From Paludibacteraceae bacterium (GTDB lineage: Bacteria; Bacteroidota; Bacteroidia; Bacteroidales; Paludibacteraceae), in NCBI GenBank assembly GCA_024400275.1, contig JAKSMY010000003.1:7138-71137 (forward strand): DNA of 64,000 bases, given 5' to 3'. The position numbers and the translations under genes were made by a program. The notes under the pieces are model-generated. The model did not search any database and was not told where the DNA came from. It was given only the letters and a program-made list of their open reading frames with translations. Positions 27,166 to 37,093 of this stretch are shown piece by piece (the stretch's first letter is position 1; every line of letters begins with the position of its first letter).

Positions 27166-28443
27166 ATGAAAGAATATCCCATGTTGGCTAAGACCTTCAA
27201 AGGCTTGGAAGGTGTGTTAGCGCAAGAATTGATTGAGTTAGGAGCCAATAATGTACATCAAGAACGTCGTGCCGTATCTTTTACCGGCGACAAAGGGCTG
27301 ATGTATCGCGCCAACCTATGTCTGCGTACGGCTTCGCGCGTACTGAAACCTATCGCCACCTTTGCCGCCAAAGACGCCGACGAGGTATATGAAGCCGTCA
27401 AGGAAATAGATTGGAGCCGGTATATGGGGTTGCAAACAGGGTTCTGCATCGATTCGACGGTATATAGCGAGGAATTCCGCCATAGCAAATACGTCACCTA
27501 TCGCGTCAAAGATGCTATCGCCGACTTCTTTATGGAGAAAGAAGGCAAACGTCCTTCGGTCAAAGTGACTAATCCGGACCTATATATCAACGTGCATATT
27601 GCCTGCACAACCGTGACCGTATCGTTGGACAGTTCGGGCGAGAGTCTGCATAAACGCGGTTACCGCGTAGCCAACACCGAGGCACCTATCAACGAGGCTC
27701 TGGCAGCGGGTATGCTGCTGATGGCAGGGTGGAAAGGCGAGACCGACTTATATGACCCCATGTGCGGTTCCGGCACTCTACTGATAGAAGCGGCACTGAT
27801 TGCCCAAAACATAGCCCCTGGTATCTTCCGTCAAGACTATGCTTTTTGCAAGTGGCAGGACTTCGATGCCGAACTATGGTCGTATATCTACAACGACGAC
27901 AGCAACGAACGTCCGTTTACGCACCGTATTTACGGTTCGGACGCTTCCTACTACGCCGTACAGACGGCATTGAAAAACATCAAGTCGGCAGGTATGAGCC
28001 GCTGTATAGACGTACATCAGATACGTTTGCAGGAAATCAAACGCGACAACCCGACACCTGCATTGGTCATTATGAACCCGCCCTACGGAGAAAGATTGGC
28101 ACAAGACAAAAACGTATTGCAACTATACGGCGACATCGGCACAGCACTCAAACACCAATTCACGGGTTCTACGGCGTGGATTATATCCAGCAACAACGAC
28201 GCACTCAAATGCGTCGGACTGCACCCAAGTAAAAAAATACATCTGCTGAACGGAGAATTAGACTGCTCGTTTAATTGCTACCAACTCTTCTCCGGCGAAC
28301 GGAAAGAATATGTTAAAGCACACCCGGAGCATCGTCCTCAACGGACTGCGGCACCTCCGGCAAAGAATCAGCGTCCTGCGTCTCACGACCGAGGTTCCGA
28401 TACTCATCGGGGCGATAAAGGATCTGCACATTCTCGGCGATAA
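27166..28443 (+). CDS. rlmL: THUMP-domain 23S rRNA methyltransferase (RlmL-type)
   Basis: A 425-residue SAM-dependent methyltransferase for guanine N2 in 23S rRNA (RlmL family). An N-terminal ferredoxin-like/THUMP part (about residues 1-155) precedes the Rossmann catalytic domain: motif I is LYDPMCGSGTLLIEAAL (about 200) and motif IV is VIMNPPYGERL (about 305). The last 44 residues, after the conserved LFSGERKEY, are a basic, Pro/His/Arg-rich tail that overlaps the convergent ssb gene by 131 bp; this tail is probably disordered and may be a by-product of the overlap. The gene corresponds to the N-terminal half only of the two-domain E. coli RlmKL. Confidence 0.85.
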   Translation: MKEYPMLAKTFKGLEGVLAQELIELGANNVHQERRAVSFTGDKGLMYRANLCLRTASRVLKPIATFAAKDADEVYEAVKEIDWSRYMGLQTGFCIDSTVYSEEFRHSKYVTYRVKDAIADFFMEKEGKRPSVKVTNPDLYINVHIACTTVTVSLDSSGESLHKRGYRVANTEAPINEALAAGMLLMAGWKGETDLYDPMCGSGTLLIEAALIAQNIAPGIFRQDYAFCKWQDFDAELWSYIYNDDSNERPFTHRIYGSDASYYAVQTALKNIKSAGMSRCIDVHQIRLQEIKRDNPTPALVIMNPPYGERLAQDKNVLQLYGDIGTALKHQFTGSTAWIISSNNDALKCVGLHPSKKIHLLNGELDCSFNCYQLFSGERKEYVKAHPEHRPQRTAAPPAKNQRPASHDRGSDTHRGDKGSAHSRR

Positions 28444-28741
28444 TCTCCGTTTTGCGACGTATCTGCCCCTCTTTCTCCCACGTACGGGTTTGCAGTTTGC
28501 CCTCTACATAAACTTTCATGCCTTTACGCACATATTTCTCTGCCCACTCTGCCAAATTGCGCCAAAGGACAATTGCATGCCACTCGGTCTTATCCGGCAC
28601 CTGCGTGCCGTTTTGCATCGTATAACCACGTTCCGTGGTGGCTAAATTAAAATTGGCTGTTGCCACACCTCGATCCAAGTAACGTACATCAGGGTCACTT
28701 CCAACATTACCTACTAAAATAACTTTATTAACGCTTGCCAT
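28313..28741 (-). CDS. ssb: Single-stranded DNA-binding protein
   Basis: A 142-residue OB-fold protein that coats single-stranded DNA. Diagnostic segments: MASVNKVILVGNVGSDPDVRY, ANFNLATTERG, TEWHAIVLW and VYVEGKLQTRTWEKEG. The start is the ATG that begins MASVNK; a longer frame runs back through the promoter. The C-terminus ends EDDAPGVL rather than the usual acidic tip closing on Pro-Phe that recruits repair proteins. The last 131 bp overlap the end of rlmL on the other strand, so the altered tip may be linked to that overlap. A second SSB with a normal tip could exist elsewhere. Confidence 0.92.
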   Translation of the reverse strand: MASVNKVILVGNVGSDPDVRYLDRGVATANFNLATTERGYTMQNGTQVPDKTEWHAIVLWRNLAEWAEKYVRKGMKVYVEGKLQTRTWEKEGQIRRKTEIIAENVQILYRPDEYRNLGRETQDADSLPEVPQSVEDDAPGVL

Positions 28742-28767
28742 AATGTAATAAATGATTTTTGTGGCTG

Positions 28768-28798
28768 CAAAGGTACAAATTTTTTTGCATATTTCAAA
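28768..28798 (-). promoter_or_regulatory. Promoter of ssb
   Basis: On the minus strand TTTG, 19 nt, TACCTTTG, overlapping the divergent nuclease promoter by 15 bp. Confidence 0.75.
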
Positions 28799-28815
28799 AA
28801 AAAATTGTAACTTTG
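28784..28815 (+). promoter_or_regulatory. Promoter of the nuclease-FAD enzyme-tcdA-GH28 unit
   Basis: TTTG, 20 nt, TAACTTTG, with the start codon 25 nt beyond. Confidence 0.75.
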
Positions 28816-28839
28816 CCACAAATTTACCAAGATAGTCAC

Positions 28840-29922
28840 ATGAAAAAACTTTTTACACTCTCTTTGGTGCTGACTTGTGCCATTGTTTCCCAAGTTTATG
28901 CCAAGCAAGATACTACCGCATTGGGGCAGAATCTGCAAGTTCGCTGCATCGCTTTCTATAATCTGGAAAACCTATTTGATACCATTCATGACGAAGGCAA
29001 AAACGACTATGAGTACTTGCCGGACGGCGGCATGAAATGGACCGGACTCAAATACGAACATAAGATAAAAAATATGGCATACGCCATTTCGCAATTAGGC
29101 ACCGACTATGACCCACGCGGAGCCATGTGTGTAGGCGTGGCAGAGGTGGAGAACATCGGTTGCTTGGAAGACCTGTGCCGCGAAATGAAAGAAAAATACA
29201 ACCGTAACTATAAACCTATTCTGCTGGAAGGTCCTGACCGTCGCGGTGTAGATGTAGGTTTTTTGTACAACCCCGATTTATTCAAGCCCACCAGTGTGAA
29301 AGGTCATGAATTAAAAGCACATTATACCGACGGGGGTGTAGTAAAGACACGTCTGCAACTGCTTATTTCGGGCTACATAATCGGTGGCAACGGTCGTCCC
29401 GAAAAGATTCATATCACAGTCAACCACTGGCCCAGCCGTTACGGAGGCGAGTTGACCAGCCGTCCCACGCGCGACACGGCTGCCATGTTGGCACGCCAGA
29501 TATTTGACAGTATCTATCAAAAAGAACCTAACGCCAAAATTATTTTAATGGGCGACCTGAACGATGACCCCTATAACCACTCCTGCGCTGTAATCATGGA
29601 CGCAAAAAAGAACCGTGAAGAAGTGCAGAAACAAGGTTTTTTCAATACTATGTGGCGGCACTTGGACAACGGTGTGGGCACGCTGGCTTATCAGGGGTCG
29701 TGGAACTTATTTGACCAAATCATGATTTCCGAACCCTTACTGAACGAAGATTTGGAAAGCGGCAGGTGGACCTATTGGAAATCACAGATATTCAATAAAC
29801 CTTTCCTGACCGTTCAACAAGGCAAGTTCAAAGGCAATCCGCTACGTACCACACAATCCGGTGTTTGGCAAGACGGATACGGAGATCACTTCCCAACAAT
29901 GATTTATCTAATCAGGAAATAG
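28840..29922 (+). CDS. Secreted endonuclease/exonuclease/phosphatase-family protein
   Basis: A 360-residue EEP-fold phosphodiesterase. Residues 1-23 form a signal peptide (MKKLFTLSLVL... cleaved near VYA-KQ). Active-site segments: FYNLENLFD (metal-site Asn near the N-terminus), CVGVAEVENI (metal Glu), ITVNHWPSRYGG (His), IILMGDLNDDPYNHS (Asp/Asn) and GDHFPTMIYL (C-terminal Asp-His). Probably periplasmic or outer-membrane exposed, scavenging nucleic acids or phosphoesters; exact substrate cannot be told. First gene of a four-gene plus-strand run with gaps of 19 nt or less. Confidence 0.8.
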   Translation: MKKLFTLSLVLTCAIVSQVYAKQDTTALGQNLQVRCIAFYNLENLFDTIHDEGKNDYEYLPDGGMKWTGLKYEHKIKNMAYAISQLGTDYDPRGAMCVGVAEVENIGCLEDLCREMKEKYNRNYKPILLEGPDRRGVDVGFLYNPDLFKPTSVKGHELKAHYTDGGVVKTRLQLLISGYIIGGNGRPEKIHITVNHWPSRYGGELTSRPTRDTAAMLARQIFDSIYQKEPNAKIILMGDLNDDPYNHSCAVIMDAKKNREEVQKQGFFNTMWRHLDNGVGTLAYQGSWNLFDQIMISEPLLNEDLESGRWTYWKSQIFNKPFLTVQQGKFKGNPLRTTQSGVWQDGYGDHFPTMIYLIRK

Positions 29923-29941
29923 GTAACAGATAACAAAGACA

Positions 29942-31408
29942 ATGGATAGTGAGCAGGTTATAGTCAGTCCGAAAGAGGCGCAAGAGATGCAGCATCGCTA
30001 TCGCATTATTAAGCGTTCGATTGATGCACGGCAACGGGCATTGAAAGTGCTTTTGACTATTGGTACCGATGCCACGGGGAACCGGTTACCCATCGATGCT
30101 CCTATTGAAAAATATGCACTGCCACATTATCAAGATGTGCATGGTACTGCACGTTGCGTCAAGATTGTGGGGGCAGGTCCGGCAGGACTATTTGCCGCAC
30201 TGACGTTGTTGGAGCACGGCATCAAACCTATCATTTACGAACGGGGTAAGGACGTTAGCGAACGCAAAAAAGACATCGCTCTACTTAACCGTAACCAAGG
30301 ATTAAACCCCGAATCCAATTATTGTTTTGGCGAAGGCGGCGCAGGTACTTTTTCAGATGGCAAACTCTTTTCGCGCAGCAAGAAACGCGGCGATATGCAA
30401 CGTGTGATGGAGCTATTCCATTATTTCGGAGCAGATGATAAGATACTATACGAAGCGCATGCACATATCGGCAGCGACAAATTGCCCTCCATTATTAAAG
30501 CCATGCGCGAATGTATATTGGCACACGGCGGCGAGATACGGTTTAATTCCAAGTTTAGCGTTGAGCATTTTGAGAGGAAAGACACCCCGATAATTCTGGC
30601 AATCGGTCATTCGGCGCATGACACTTATCGCGAACTCTACGAGGCAGGGGTACGGATAGAAACCAAAGGCTACGCTATGGGCGTACGGATAGAACACCCG
30701 CAAACCTTAATCAACGATATTTTCTATCACCATCAACCGCAGGAAATAATTGATATAGTGGGTAATGCGTCCTATTCGCTGGTGACGCAAGTACAAGGAC
30801 GGGGTGTGTACTCGTTCTGTATGTGCCCCGGTGGGCATATCGTGCCGGCAAGCAGTACCAACGAGAGTTGTGTGGTGAACGGGATGAGTGCCAGCCACCG
30901 TAATTCGCCCTTTGCCAATTCGGGCATCGTGGTGGAGTTGCACCCTGAGGAACACGACGGATTGGCGGGTTTGGAGTACCAAGAACGGTTGGAACACCTT
31001 GCATGGGAACAGACACACAGCACACAGGCTCCGGCACAGCGAATGAAAGATTTTGTAGAGGGTAAAGAAAGTAAGACCTTACCGGCTTGCTCCTACTTAC
31101 CCGGCATAGTGGCATCACGATTAGACCAATGGTTGCCCGAACCTATACGAAGCGGGTTGCAACAAGGCTTGACCGATTTTGGGCGCAAATACCCGGGATT
31201 TCTAACCAACGATGCCGTTATCGTGGGCGTAGAGAGCCGCAGCAGCAGTCCCGTACGCATTGTGCGCGACGCGAAAACGATGCAATCGGTTTCTCACCCG
31301 TGGCTATATCCTTGCGGAGAAGGAGCAGGTTATGCCGGCGGTATAACGAGCAGTGCCTTAGACGGAATAAACACCGCACTGGCGGTGATTGATGAATTGA
31401 TGAATTGA
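29942..31408 (+). CDS. FAD-dependent oxidoreductase (COG2509-type)
   Basis: A 488-residue flavoprotein. An N-terminal ~60-residue extension precedes the dinucleotide-binding motif KIVGAGPAGLFAALTLLEHG, and the FAD-binding end has CGEGAGYAGGITSSALDG near residue 465. FGEGGAGTFSDGKL is characteristic of this uncharacterised dehydrogenase group. Cysteine-containing YSFCMCPGG in the middle may be a redox or metal site. No membrane segment, so cytoplasmic. Substrate unknown. It overlaps the following tcdA by 4 nt (ATGA), so the two are coupled. Confidence 0.8.
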   Translation: MDSEQVIVSPKEAQEMQHRYRIIKRSIDARQRALKVLLTIGTDATGNRLPIDAPIEKYALPHYQDVHGTARCVKIVGAGPAGLFAALTLLEHGIKPIIYERGKDVSERKKDIALLNRNQGLNPESNYCFGEGGAGTFSDGKLFSRSKKRGDMQRVMELFHYFGADDKILYEAHAHIGSDKLPSIIKAMRECILAHGGEIRFNSKFSVEHFERKDTPIILAIGHSAHDTYRELYEAGVRIETKGYAMGVRIEHPQTLINDIFYHHQPQEIIDIVGNASYSLVTQVQGRGVYSFCMCPGGHIVPASSTNESCVVNGMSASHRNSPFANSGIVVELHPEEHDGLAGLEYQERLEHLAWEQTHSTQAPAQRMKDFVEGKESKTLPACSYLPGIVASRLDQWLPEPIRSGLQQGLTDFGRKYPGFLTNDAVIVGVESRSSSPVRIVRDAKTMQSVSHPWLYPCGEGAGYAGGITSSALDGINTALAVIDELMN

Positions 31409-32079
31409 TGGATTGGACACGAACAATACAAGTGATTGGAGAAGAAGCATTTGCACGATTGCAGCAAGTGCGAATCATACTGTTTGGCGTAGGGGGCGTG
31501 GGCGGTTGGTGCGCCGAAGCGTTGGTGCGTACAGGTGTCAGACATTTAACAATCGTCGATTATGACGTGGTGAGCGAAAGTAATATCAACCGTCAAGTGG
31601 TTGCCACCGCCACCAATATCGGATTGCCCAAAGTGGAGGAAATGAAAAAGCGTCTGCTTGCCATCTGCCCCGAAGCAGACATCACAGCCATCAACCAACG
31701 CTATTGTGCAGAGACTTCTGCCAACTTCCCTCTTACATCTTTCGACTATATCATCGATGCCATCGACAGCGTAGATGATAAAATAGAACTGATTTACCGC
31801 GCCACGCAAAGCCACGCTACCCTATTGAGCAGCATGGGCGCAGGGCGCAAAACGGACACCGAACAGATACGTATCTCAGAGTTTTGGAAAGTAGAGGGCT
31901 GCCCATTAGCCAGAGCCCTACGTACCAAAATGAAGAAAACAAATCAACTGCCGCAACATAAGTTTCAATGTGTCTGGTCACCCGAAATAAGTGCCGAAAG
32001 CGGAACAATCGCTCCTATTGTAGGCGTATTTGGCATGAAACTTGCTAACTTATTGTTAAACAACATAATTAACCAATAG
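31405..32079 (+). CDS. tcdA: tRNA threonylcarbamoyladenosine dehydratase
   Basis: A 224-residue E1-like enzyme that cyclises the t6A base at position 37 of tRNAs using ATP. The nucleotide-binding motif is FGVGGVGGWCAEALVRTG near residue 30, followed by DYDVVSESNINRQ, which is diagnostic of the ThiF/MoeB/TcdA group; DAIDSVDDKIEL and SMGAGRKTD fit the TcdA branch. The start overlaps the FAD enzyme stop. Cytoplasmic. Confidence 0.88.
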   Translation: MMDWTRTIQVIGEEAFARLQQVRIILFGVGGVGGWCAEALVRTGVRHLTIVDYDVVSESNINRQVVATATNIGLPKVEEMKKRLLAICPEADITAINQRYCAETSANFPLTSFDYIIDAIDSVDDKIELIYRATQSHATLLSSMGAGRKTDTEQIRISEFWKVEGCPLARALRTKMKKTNQLPQHKFQCVWSPEISAESGTIAPIVGVFGMKLANLLLNNIINQ

Positions 32080-32084
32080 GCATT

Positions 32085-33590
32085 ATGAAAAAAATTATTA
32101 TCAGTCTTTTTTCGCTGCTCGTTGTTCCTTGTGCCCTTCGTGCACAATACGAGCACTATTATCAGAACCTTCCCATCGAAGTGGAACAAGTCAAGCCCGT
32201 CGTTTTTCCTGAAACGAAGGTGAATGCGGCAAAGTATTTTCAACAATTTGGTATTGTGCCCGGCACAGACAGTCTATGCACTCAGGCTATTCAGACAGCC
32301 ATAGACGAACTTGCCGAACAAGGCGGCGGACATGTCATTATCCCCCGCGGAACATGGGTAACCGGTCCGCTGCGTCTTCGCTCCAACATCGACCTGCACC
32401 TTAATCGAGGAGCCGTGTTAATGTTCTCGCCCAATAAGGAACTGTATGTTCAACCGGGTGATCCTCGTGACGGCAGTAAAAAATGCTATGCCCTTATTCG
32501 CGCTTCCAAATGTGAAAACATCGGTATTACCGGTCAAGGAGTGATTGACGGTCAGGGCTTCTATTGGCGTCCTATCAAACAGAAAAAAGTGGTTCGAGAC
32601 GGTAATCTGCAGGAAGTTTGGGACGCTGCACTGGGATTGGGCGGTGTACAAAGACCTGATGACAAAACATATTTCTATTGGTATCCGTGGAATCTGAAAC
32701 CCGAATTGGGTATTCCCAATATCGCAGACGACCCCATCAAGCAAGAGAAAATGCGTCCGCACTTGGTGAATATCACCGACAGCAAGAACGTAGTTGTGGA
32801 GGGTGTGACACTACGCAACAGTCCTAAGTTCCACCTTGTTCCGACACGTATTCAGAACCTGATTATTGAGAATGTGACCATCGACTGCCCTTGGTGGGCA
32901 CAAAACGGTGACGCCATGGACCCGGGAAACGTGCAGGTGGCTTTGATTGCCGGTTGTCACGTCAGTGCCGGTGACGACGGTATATGTATGAAAGGCGGAA
33001 CCGGAGAAAAAGGCGTAGCAGCCGGTCCTAACCGTGATTTTCTTATTACCAACGATACCGTTTACCGTGCTCACGGCGGTTTCGTAATCGGTTCGGAGTT
33101 CTGCGGCGGCATGCAACGTCTGGTAGTGAAAGACTGTATGTTCGACGGTACAGATATCGGTTGCCGTTTCAAATCAGCCCCCGGCCGCGGTGGTTGGTGC
33201 GAAGATATTTACTGCGTTAATATCGTGATGAAGAATATCCGTGAAGAGGCGTTCCTGTTTGAGGCAGGTTATGCAGACCGCGGTGCCGGCATTAGTGCCA
33301 CAGCAGGTGATGATCAAAGCAAGTTCTTCCCCGAATGGAGCAACATCACGTTCCGCAATATCACTTGTGTACAGCCAAAGAACGTGCTCTTTATGCATGG
33401 CTTGAAAGAATTGCCCGTACACGATATTAAATTTGAGAATGTACAAATCATCGGTGTTCTGAATAACGGTATGGATGTAGAGAACGCCAAAAACATCACT
33501 TGGACCAACTCGTCTATTACGCCAACCAAGGAGAATACCTTCAAACGTGTAGAAAACTTTACCTTTAACGGCAAAAAACTCGCAGACTGA
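32085..33590 (+). CDS. Glycoside hydrolase family 28 polygalacturonase
   Basis: A 501-residue pectin-backbone hydrolase. Residues 1-21 are a signal peptide ending LRA-Q. GH28 active-site blocks: QNGDAMDPGN (first catalytic Asp), SAGDDGICMKGG (Asp pair) and AHGGFVIGSEFCGGM (His-Gly). A loop with tryptophans and aromatic residues near residue 170-215 fits an exo-acting enzyme on unsaturated or saturated galacturonides. It begins 5 nt after tcdA, an unexpected operon partner, and ends before a terminator. With the pectinesterase at the left edge it points to pectin use. Confidence 0.9.
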   Translation: MKKIIISLFSLLVVPCALRAQYEHYYQNLPIEVEQVKPVVFPETKVNAAKYFQQFGIVPGTDSLCTQAIQTAIDELAEQGGGHVIIPRGTWVTGPLRLRSNIDLHLNRGAVLMFSPNKELYVQPGDPRDGSKKCYALIRASKCENIGITGQGVIDGQGFYWRPIKQKKVVRDGNLQEVWDAALGLGGVQRPDDKTYFYWYPWNLKPELGIPNIADDPIKQEKMRPHLVNITDSKNVVVEGVTLRNSPKFHLVPTRIQNLIIENVTIDCPWWAQNGDAMDPGNVQVALIAGCHVSAGDDGICMKGGTGEKGVAAGPNRDFLITNDTVYRAHGGFVIGSEFCGGMQRLVVKDCMFDGTDIGCRFKSAPGRGGWCEDIYCVNIVMKNIREEAFLFEAGYADRGAGISATAGDDQSKFFPEWSNITFRNITCVQPKNVLFMHGLKELPVHDIKFENVQIIGVLNNGMDVENAKNITWTNSSITPTKENTFKRVENFTFNGKKLAD

Positions 33591-33610
33591 CTGCCTAAAT
33601 TCGACAGTTT

Positions 33611-33769
33611 ATGTTTACGCTTATCAGTACGGCTATCTTGGCCTTAATGGCAGGCATCGGAATTTTTCTGGTGGCCTGCCAAATAATGTCAAATAATTTA
33701 GAATTATTGCTGTCCGGTTTCAGACAGCATTTTTTATTCTCAGACTATCCGCTTTTTCAATTTGCGTAG
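33611..33769 (+). pseudogene. Possible remnant of a Na/Pi-cotransporter N-terminus
   Basis: A 52-codon frame beginning MFTLISTAILALMAGIGIF and continuing LVACQIMSNNLE, which resembles the first membrane segment of Na/phosphate cotransporter-family proteins. The resemblance stops after about 35 residues, where the frame runs into a terminator hairpin and then antisense into clpX. It could equally be a genuine one-helix membrane peptide. The match is from memory of the motif and is weak. Confidence 0.3.
33709..33736 (+). terminator. Terminator after the GH28 operon
   Basis: GCTGTC-CGGTTTCA-GACAGC followed by ATTTTTTATT. It overlaps the clpX stop codon on the other strand. Confidence 0.7.
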
Positions 33770-34964
33770 CGGCTACATCTCTGGTGATGTTCAGTTCCGT
33801 ACATTGTTCCGAAGGAACACGGAACATATAGTCCATCATGATGGTTTCCACAAGCGACCTTAATCCGCGTGCCCCCACTTTATATTCTATTGCTTTTTCG
33901 ACAATATAGTCCAGCGCATCGTCGGCAAAAGTGAGCGATACACCATCCATAGCAAGCAGTTTCTGATATTGCTTGGTGATGGCGTTCTTAGGTTCCGTCA
34001 AAATACGTCTCAATGCCGATTTGTCCAACGGTTGCAAATAGGTCAGAATAGGCAGACGACCTATTATTTCAGGAATCAGTCCGAAGGATTTGAGGTCTTG
34101 CGGAGCTATATACTGCAATAGATTTTTTTTGTCTATTTTCTGTTTCTGCTGTGCATCAAAACCTACCACTTGCGTATTGAGCCGTTGGGCTATCTTGCTT
34201 TCAATCCCGTCGAAAGCCCCTCCGCAGATGAAGAGTATATTCTGGGTATTCACCTGTATAAACTCCTGTTCGGGGTGTTTGCGTCCGCCTTGTGGAGGTA
34301 CGTTCACCACGCTGCCCTCCAATAATTTAAGCAAACCCTGTTGCACACCTTCACCACTCACGTCACGGGTGATGCTGGGGTTATCGCTCTTGCGGGCAAT
34401 CTTGTCTATCTCGTCAATAAAAACAATTCCCTTTTCGGCTTTCTCCACATCATAGTTCGCCTCTTGCAGCAAACGGACGAGCAGACTTTCCACATCTTCG
34501 CCCACATAACCGGCTTCGGTCAGTACGGTAGCATCAACGATGGTAAACGGCACGGACAACATCTTGGCAATCGTGCGTGCCATAAGCGTCTTACCCGTGC
34601 CTGTAGAGCCCACCATAATAATGTTGGATTTTTCGATTTCGACCTCTTTATAGGTATCGTCTTTGCTCTCGGCCTGCAATAAACGTTTGTAGTGGTTATA
34701 AACCGCCACGCTCAGATAGCGTTTCGCCTCGTCTTGACCGATAACGAACTGGTCAAGGAAGTGCTTTATCTTCTCCGGTTTGGGCAGTTTATCCAACGAG
34801 AGCCCAGCCATCTGTTGCATCTTGGCATCGGTGGCAATCATCTGTTGCACCATTTTATGCCCTGTTTCGATACATTCCGCACAAATCAACGCCCCGTCGC
34901 CTTGAAACAAATGCGGCATAGTGCGTCCGCAAAAACTGCAATATTCTTCTTTTTTTCGTGCCAT
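33720..34964 (-). CDS. clpX: ClpX ATPase subunit of ClpXP protease
   Basis: A 414-residue AAA+ unfoldase that feeds tagged proteins to ClpP. The N-terminal zinc domain has Cys pairs CSFCG and CAEC; Walker A is GSTGTGKTL near residue 118; Walker B/sensor is [14 protein letters not shown] near 180; the pore loop region includes GYVGED; sensor 2 is [10 protein letters not shown] near 370. It follows clpP by 23 nt in the tig-clpP-clpX operon. Full length for the family. Confidence 0.97.
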   Translation of the reverse strand: MARKKEEYCSFCGRTMPHLFQGDGALICAECIETGHKMVQQMIATDAKMQQMAGLSLDKLPKPEKIKHFLDQFVIGQDEAKRYLSVAVYNHYKRLLQAESKDDTYKEVEIEKSNIIMVGSTGTGKTLMARTIAKMLSVPFTIVDATVLTEAGYVGEDVESLLVRLLQEANYDVEKAEKGIVFIDEIDKIARKSDNPSITRDVSGEGVQQGLLKLLEGSVVNVPPQGGRKHPEQEFIQVNTQNILFICGGAFDGIESKIAQRLNTQVVGFDAQQKQKIDKKNLLQYIAPQDLKSFGLIPEIIGRLPILTYLQPLDKSALRRILTEPKNAITKQYQKLLAMDGVSLTFADDALDYIVEKAIEYKVGARGLRSLVETIMMDYMFRVPSEQCTELNITRDVAATQIEKADSLRIKNAV

Positions 34965-34987
34965 TCTCCAAACTCTAAACTAAAAAG

Positions 34988-35647
34988 CTATGCTTTTTTC
35001 GTATGTACTTTATCAATCATACCGTATTGGAGAGCTTCTTGGGCATTCATCCAATAATCGCGGTCAGCGTCTTGACGAATCTTATCAATGGTCTGACCGC
35101 TATGGTCAGCTATTATCTGATAGAGTTCGTCCTTGAGTTTGAGTATTTCCTTGGCGGTAATCTCTATGTCCGAAGCCTGTCCCTGAATGCCGCCCATCGG
35201 CTGATGAATCATCACGCGGCTGTGCGGCAACGCCGACCGCATACCCTTTTCACCCGCTACCAACAGAATGGCACCCATTGAAGCAGCCATACCGGTACAT
35301 GTCGTGCTCACTTTGGATTGAACAAATTGCATGGTATCGTATATGCCCAAGCCTGCATAAACGGAACCGCCCGGGGTGTTGAGATACAGGTGTATATCAC
35401 GCTCCGAATCGGTACTGTCCAAATACAATAACTGGGCTTGGATAACATTGGCGGTATAATCGTTCACCTCCGTGCCGAGAAAAATAACCCGGTCCATCAT
35501 CAAGCGGGAAAAAACGTCCATCTGAGTAACGTTCAACTGACGTTCCTCCAAAATGGTCGGCGAGATAAAACTATCCGTCATCACTTTCTCCACATGCATG
35601 GAGTTGAGCCCCTTGCCGGCTGCGAATTTTAAGAAATCGTTTTGCAT
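34988..35647 (-). CDS. clpP: ClpP proteolytic subunit
   Basis: A 219-residue serine peptidase forming the ClpXP chamber. The catalytic Ser lies in [12 protein letters not shown], His in [10 protein letters not shown] and Asp in the DRDYWM region. The start is set at [12 protein letters not shown]; the longer frame adds 21 residues that read through spacer repeats. The spacer to tig contains CCGC-CGCAAG-CGGC-type pairing. Cytoplasmic. Confidence 0.95.
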   Translation of the reverse strand: MQNDFLKFAAGKGLNSMHVEKVMTDSFISPTILEERQLNVTQMDVFSRLMMDRVIFLGTEVNDYTANVIQAQLLYLDSTDSERDIHLYLNTPGGSVYAGLGIYDTMQFVQSKVSTTCTGMAASMGAILLVAGEKGMRSALPHSRVMIHQPMGGIQGQASDIEITAKEILKLKDELYQIIADHSGQTIDKIRQDADRDYWMNAQEALQYGMIDKVHTKKA

Positions 35648-35690
35648 AATCAGTTCATCATTTAGCCGCTTGCGGCGGTTCAATTCATCA

Positions 35691-37034
35691 TTAATTAAAG
35701 AGTTTGCCAAAGTCTTCGTGGCTGATGGCTTTCTCTTCTACCTTAACCACAGCTTTTAATGCCTCGTAGATTTTGTTCTCTGCCACGCGCTCAACAATGC
35801 CGCGCAGTTGGTCGTCTTTCTTCAGCATTTCTTGGGCGTAGTTGGTCAGGTATTGGTCGTCAACATGCATCAAGCCGTATTGCATAAACTGCATCTTAGC
35901 CACTTCTTTGGCGTAGGCTTCCACTTCTTCCTTTTCGACTTTGATGTCGTATTTCTTCATCAACTGGTCTTTTGCCAAATGCCATTTGAGTTCCTCAATC
36001 ATGGCAGGAAAATCTTTCTCGAGCTGTTCATCAGTCAGTTTCTCGTTGGTTGTTTTGACCCAACGTTTGAGGAAGTCCTCGGGCATGGCTACCTTCTCCA
36101 TCTTCTTCATGATGGCGGCCTTCATATCCAATCCGAATTTATATTTGCTATCCTCAGCCATATTAGCCTCTATCTCGGCTTTTACCTTGGCAAGAAACTC
36201 TTTCTTGTCCTTGGGGGCATTGTCGCCGGCATATACTTTGGCAAACAGTTCTTTGTCTATCTTGGCAGTCTCGTGACGGGTGATACCTTGAATTTCGAAG
36301 GTAAAGTCGGATTTCAGTTCTTTGGCTACTTCTTTCTTGATGTCCAACATAGAAGCCACTTCCACTTCGCTCTCATAGGCTTTCATGGGATTAAAGGTAA
36401 TAACATCACCTTTCTTGGCACCTATGAATTTCTTTTGAATGGTTTTGCTCTTCATGTAGGCGGGATTGAGCATAGCGTTCTCTTTTTGGATAGGATTTTC
36501 GTCGTTTCCCACTTCTTTGACAAGCCCTTTGAGTACGTCGTTTTCTTTTACCTCTTCGGCATCTACATACTCGCCAAAGCGTTCTGCGTAACTCTTGACT
36601 TGGTTATCCACCATTTCGTCGGTAACGGTGATGGTATAACTGGTCACTTTGTTCTTGGCAGACAAGTTGGCATCAAACTCAGGTGCCACAGCAATGTCAA
36701 AAGCGAAAGTGAAGGTGTCTTGATTGTCGAAATCAACGGCGGGTGTCAATTCGTCGTTCGGCATTGGGTCGCCCAAAACGCTGAGTTTTTCGTTCTCGAT
36801 GTACTCACCCAGTTTCTCGCCGATTGTTTTGTTAATCACCTCAGCCATCACGCCTTTGCCGTACATTTTTTTGACGAGTCCAAGGGGCACCATACCGGGG
36901 CGGAAGCCGGGGATATTGGCTTTTTGACGGAATTGTTTCAACTCTTTTTGCACTTGCTCCTGATAATCCTGAGGTTCAACAGTCATTGTAATAACCCCCA
37001 TCAGGTCCTTCATTTCTGATAATTCAATTTTCAT
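35691..37034 (-). CDS. tig: Trigger factor chaperone
   Basis: A 447-residue ribosome-associated chaperone. The N-terminal ribosome-docking part carries the signature [18 protein letters not shown] near residue 41 (family GFRxGKxP); a central PPIase-like region (about 150-245) is poorly conserved, as is usual in Bacteroidota; the long helical C-terminal domain follows. First gene of tig-clpP-clpX, coupling nascent-chain folding with degradation. Confidence 0.93.
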   Translation of the reverse strand: MKIELSEMKDLMGVITMTVEPQDYQEQVQKELKQFRQKANIPGFRPGMVPLGLVKKMYGKGVMAEVINKTIGEKLGEYIENEKLSVLGDPMPNDELTPAVDFDNQDTFTFAFDIAVAPEFDANLSAKNKVTSYTITVTDEMVDNQVKSYAERFGEYVDAEEVKENDVLKGLVKEVGNDENPIQKENAMLNPAYMKSKTIQKKFIGAKKGDVITFNPMKAYESEVEVASMLDIKKEVAKELKSDFTFEIQGITRHETAKIDKELFAKVYAGDNAPKDKKEFLAKVKAEIEANMAEDSKYKFGLDMKAAIMKKMEKVAMPEDFLKRWVKTTNEKLTDEQLEKDFPAMIEELKWHLAKDQLMKKYDIKVEKEEVEAYAKEVAKMQFMQYGLMHVDDQYLTNYAQEMLKKDDQLRGIVERVAENKIYEALKAVVKVEEKAISHEDFGKLFN

Positions 37035-37093
37035 GTTTGTATATTTTTATTGTCAATGCACTCATACGTGCGCCTTACGCGCAAATTAGCCTG

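Noticed and set aside
35808..37019. 403-codon frame on the plus strand
   Set aside because: Antisense shadow of the firmly identified trigger factor gene; low-complexity His/Phe-rich translation.
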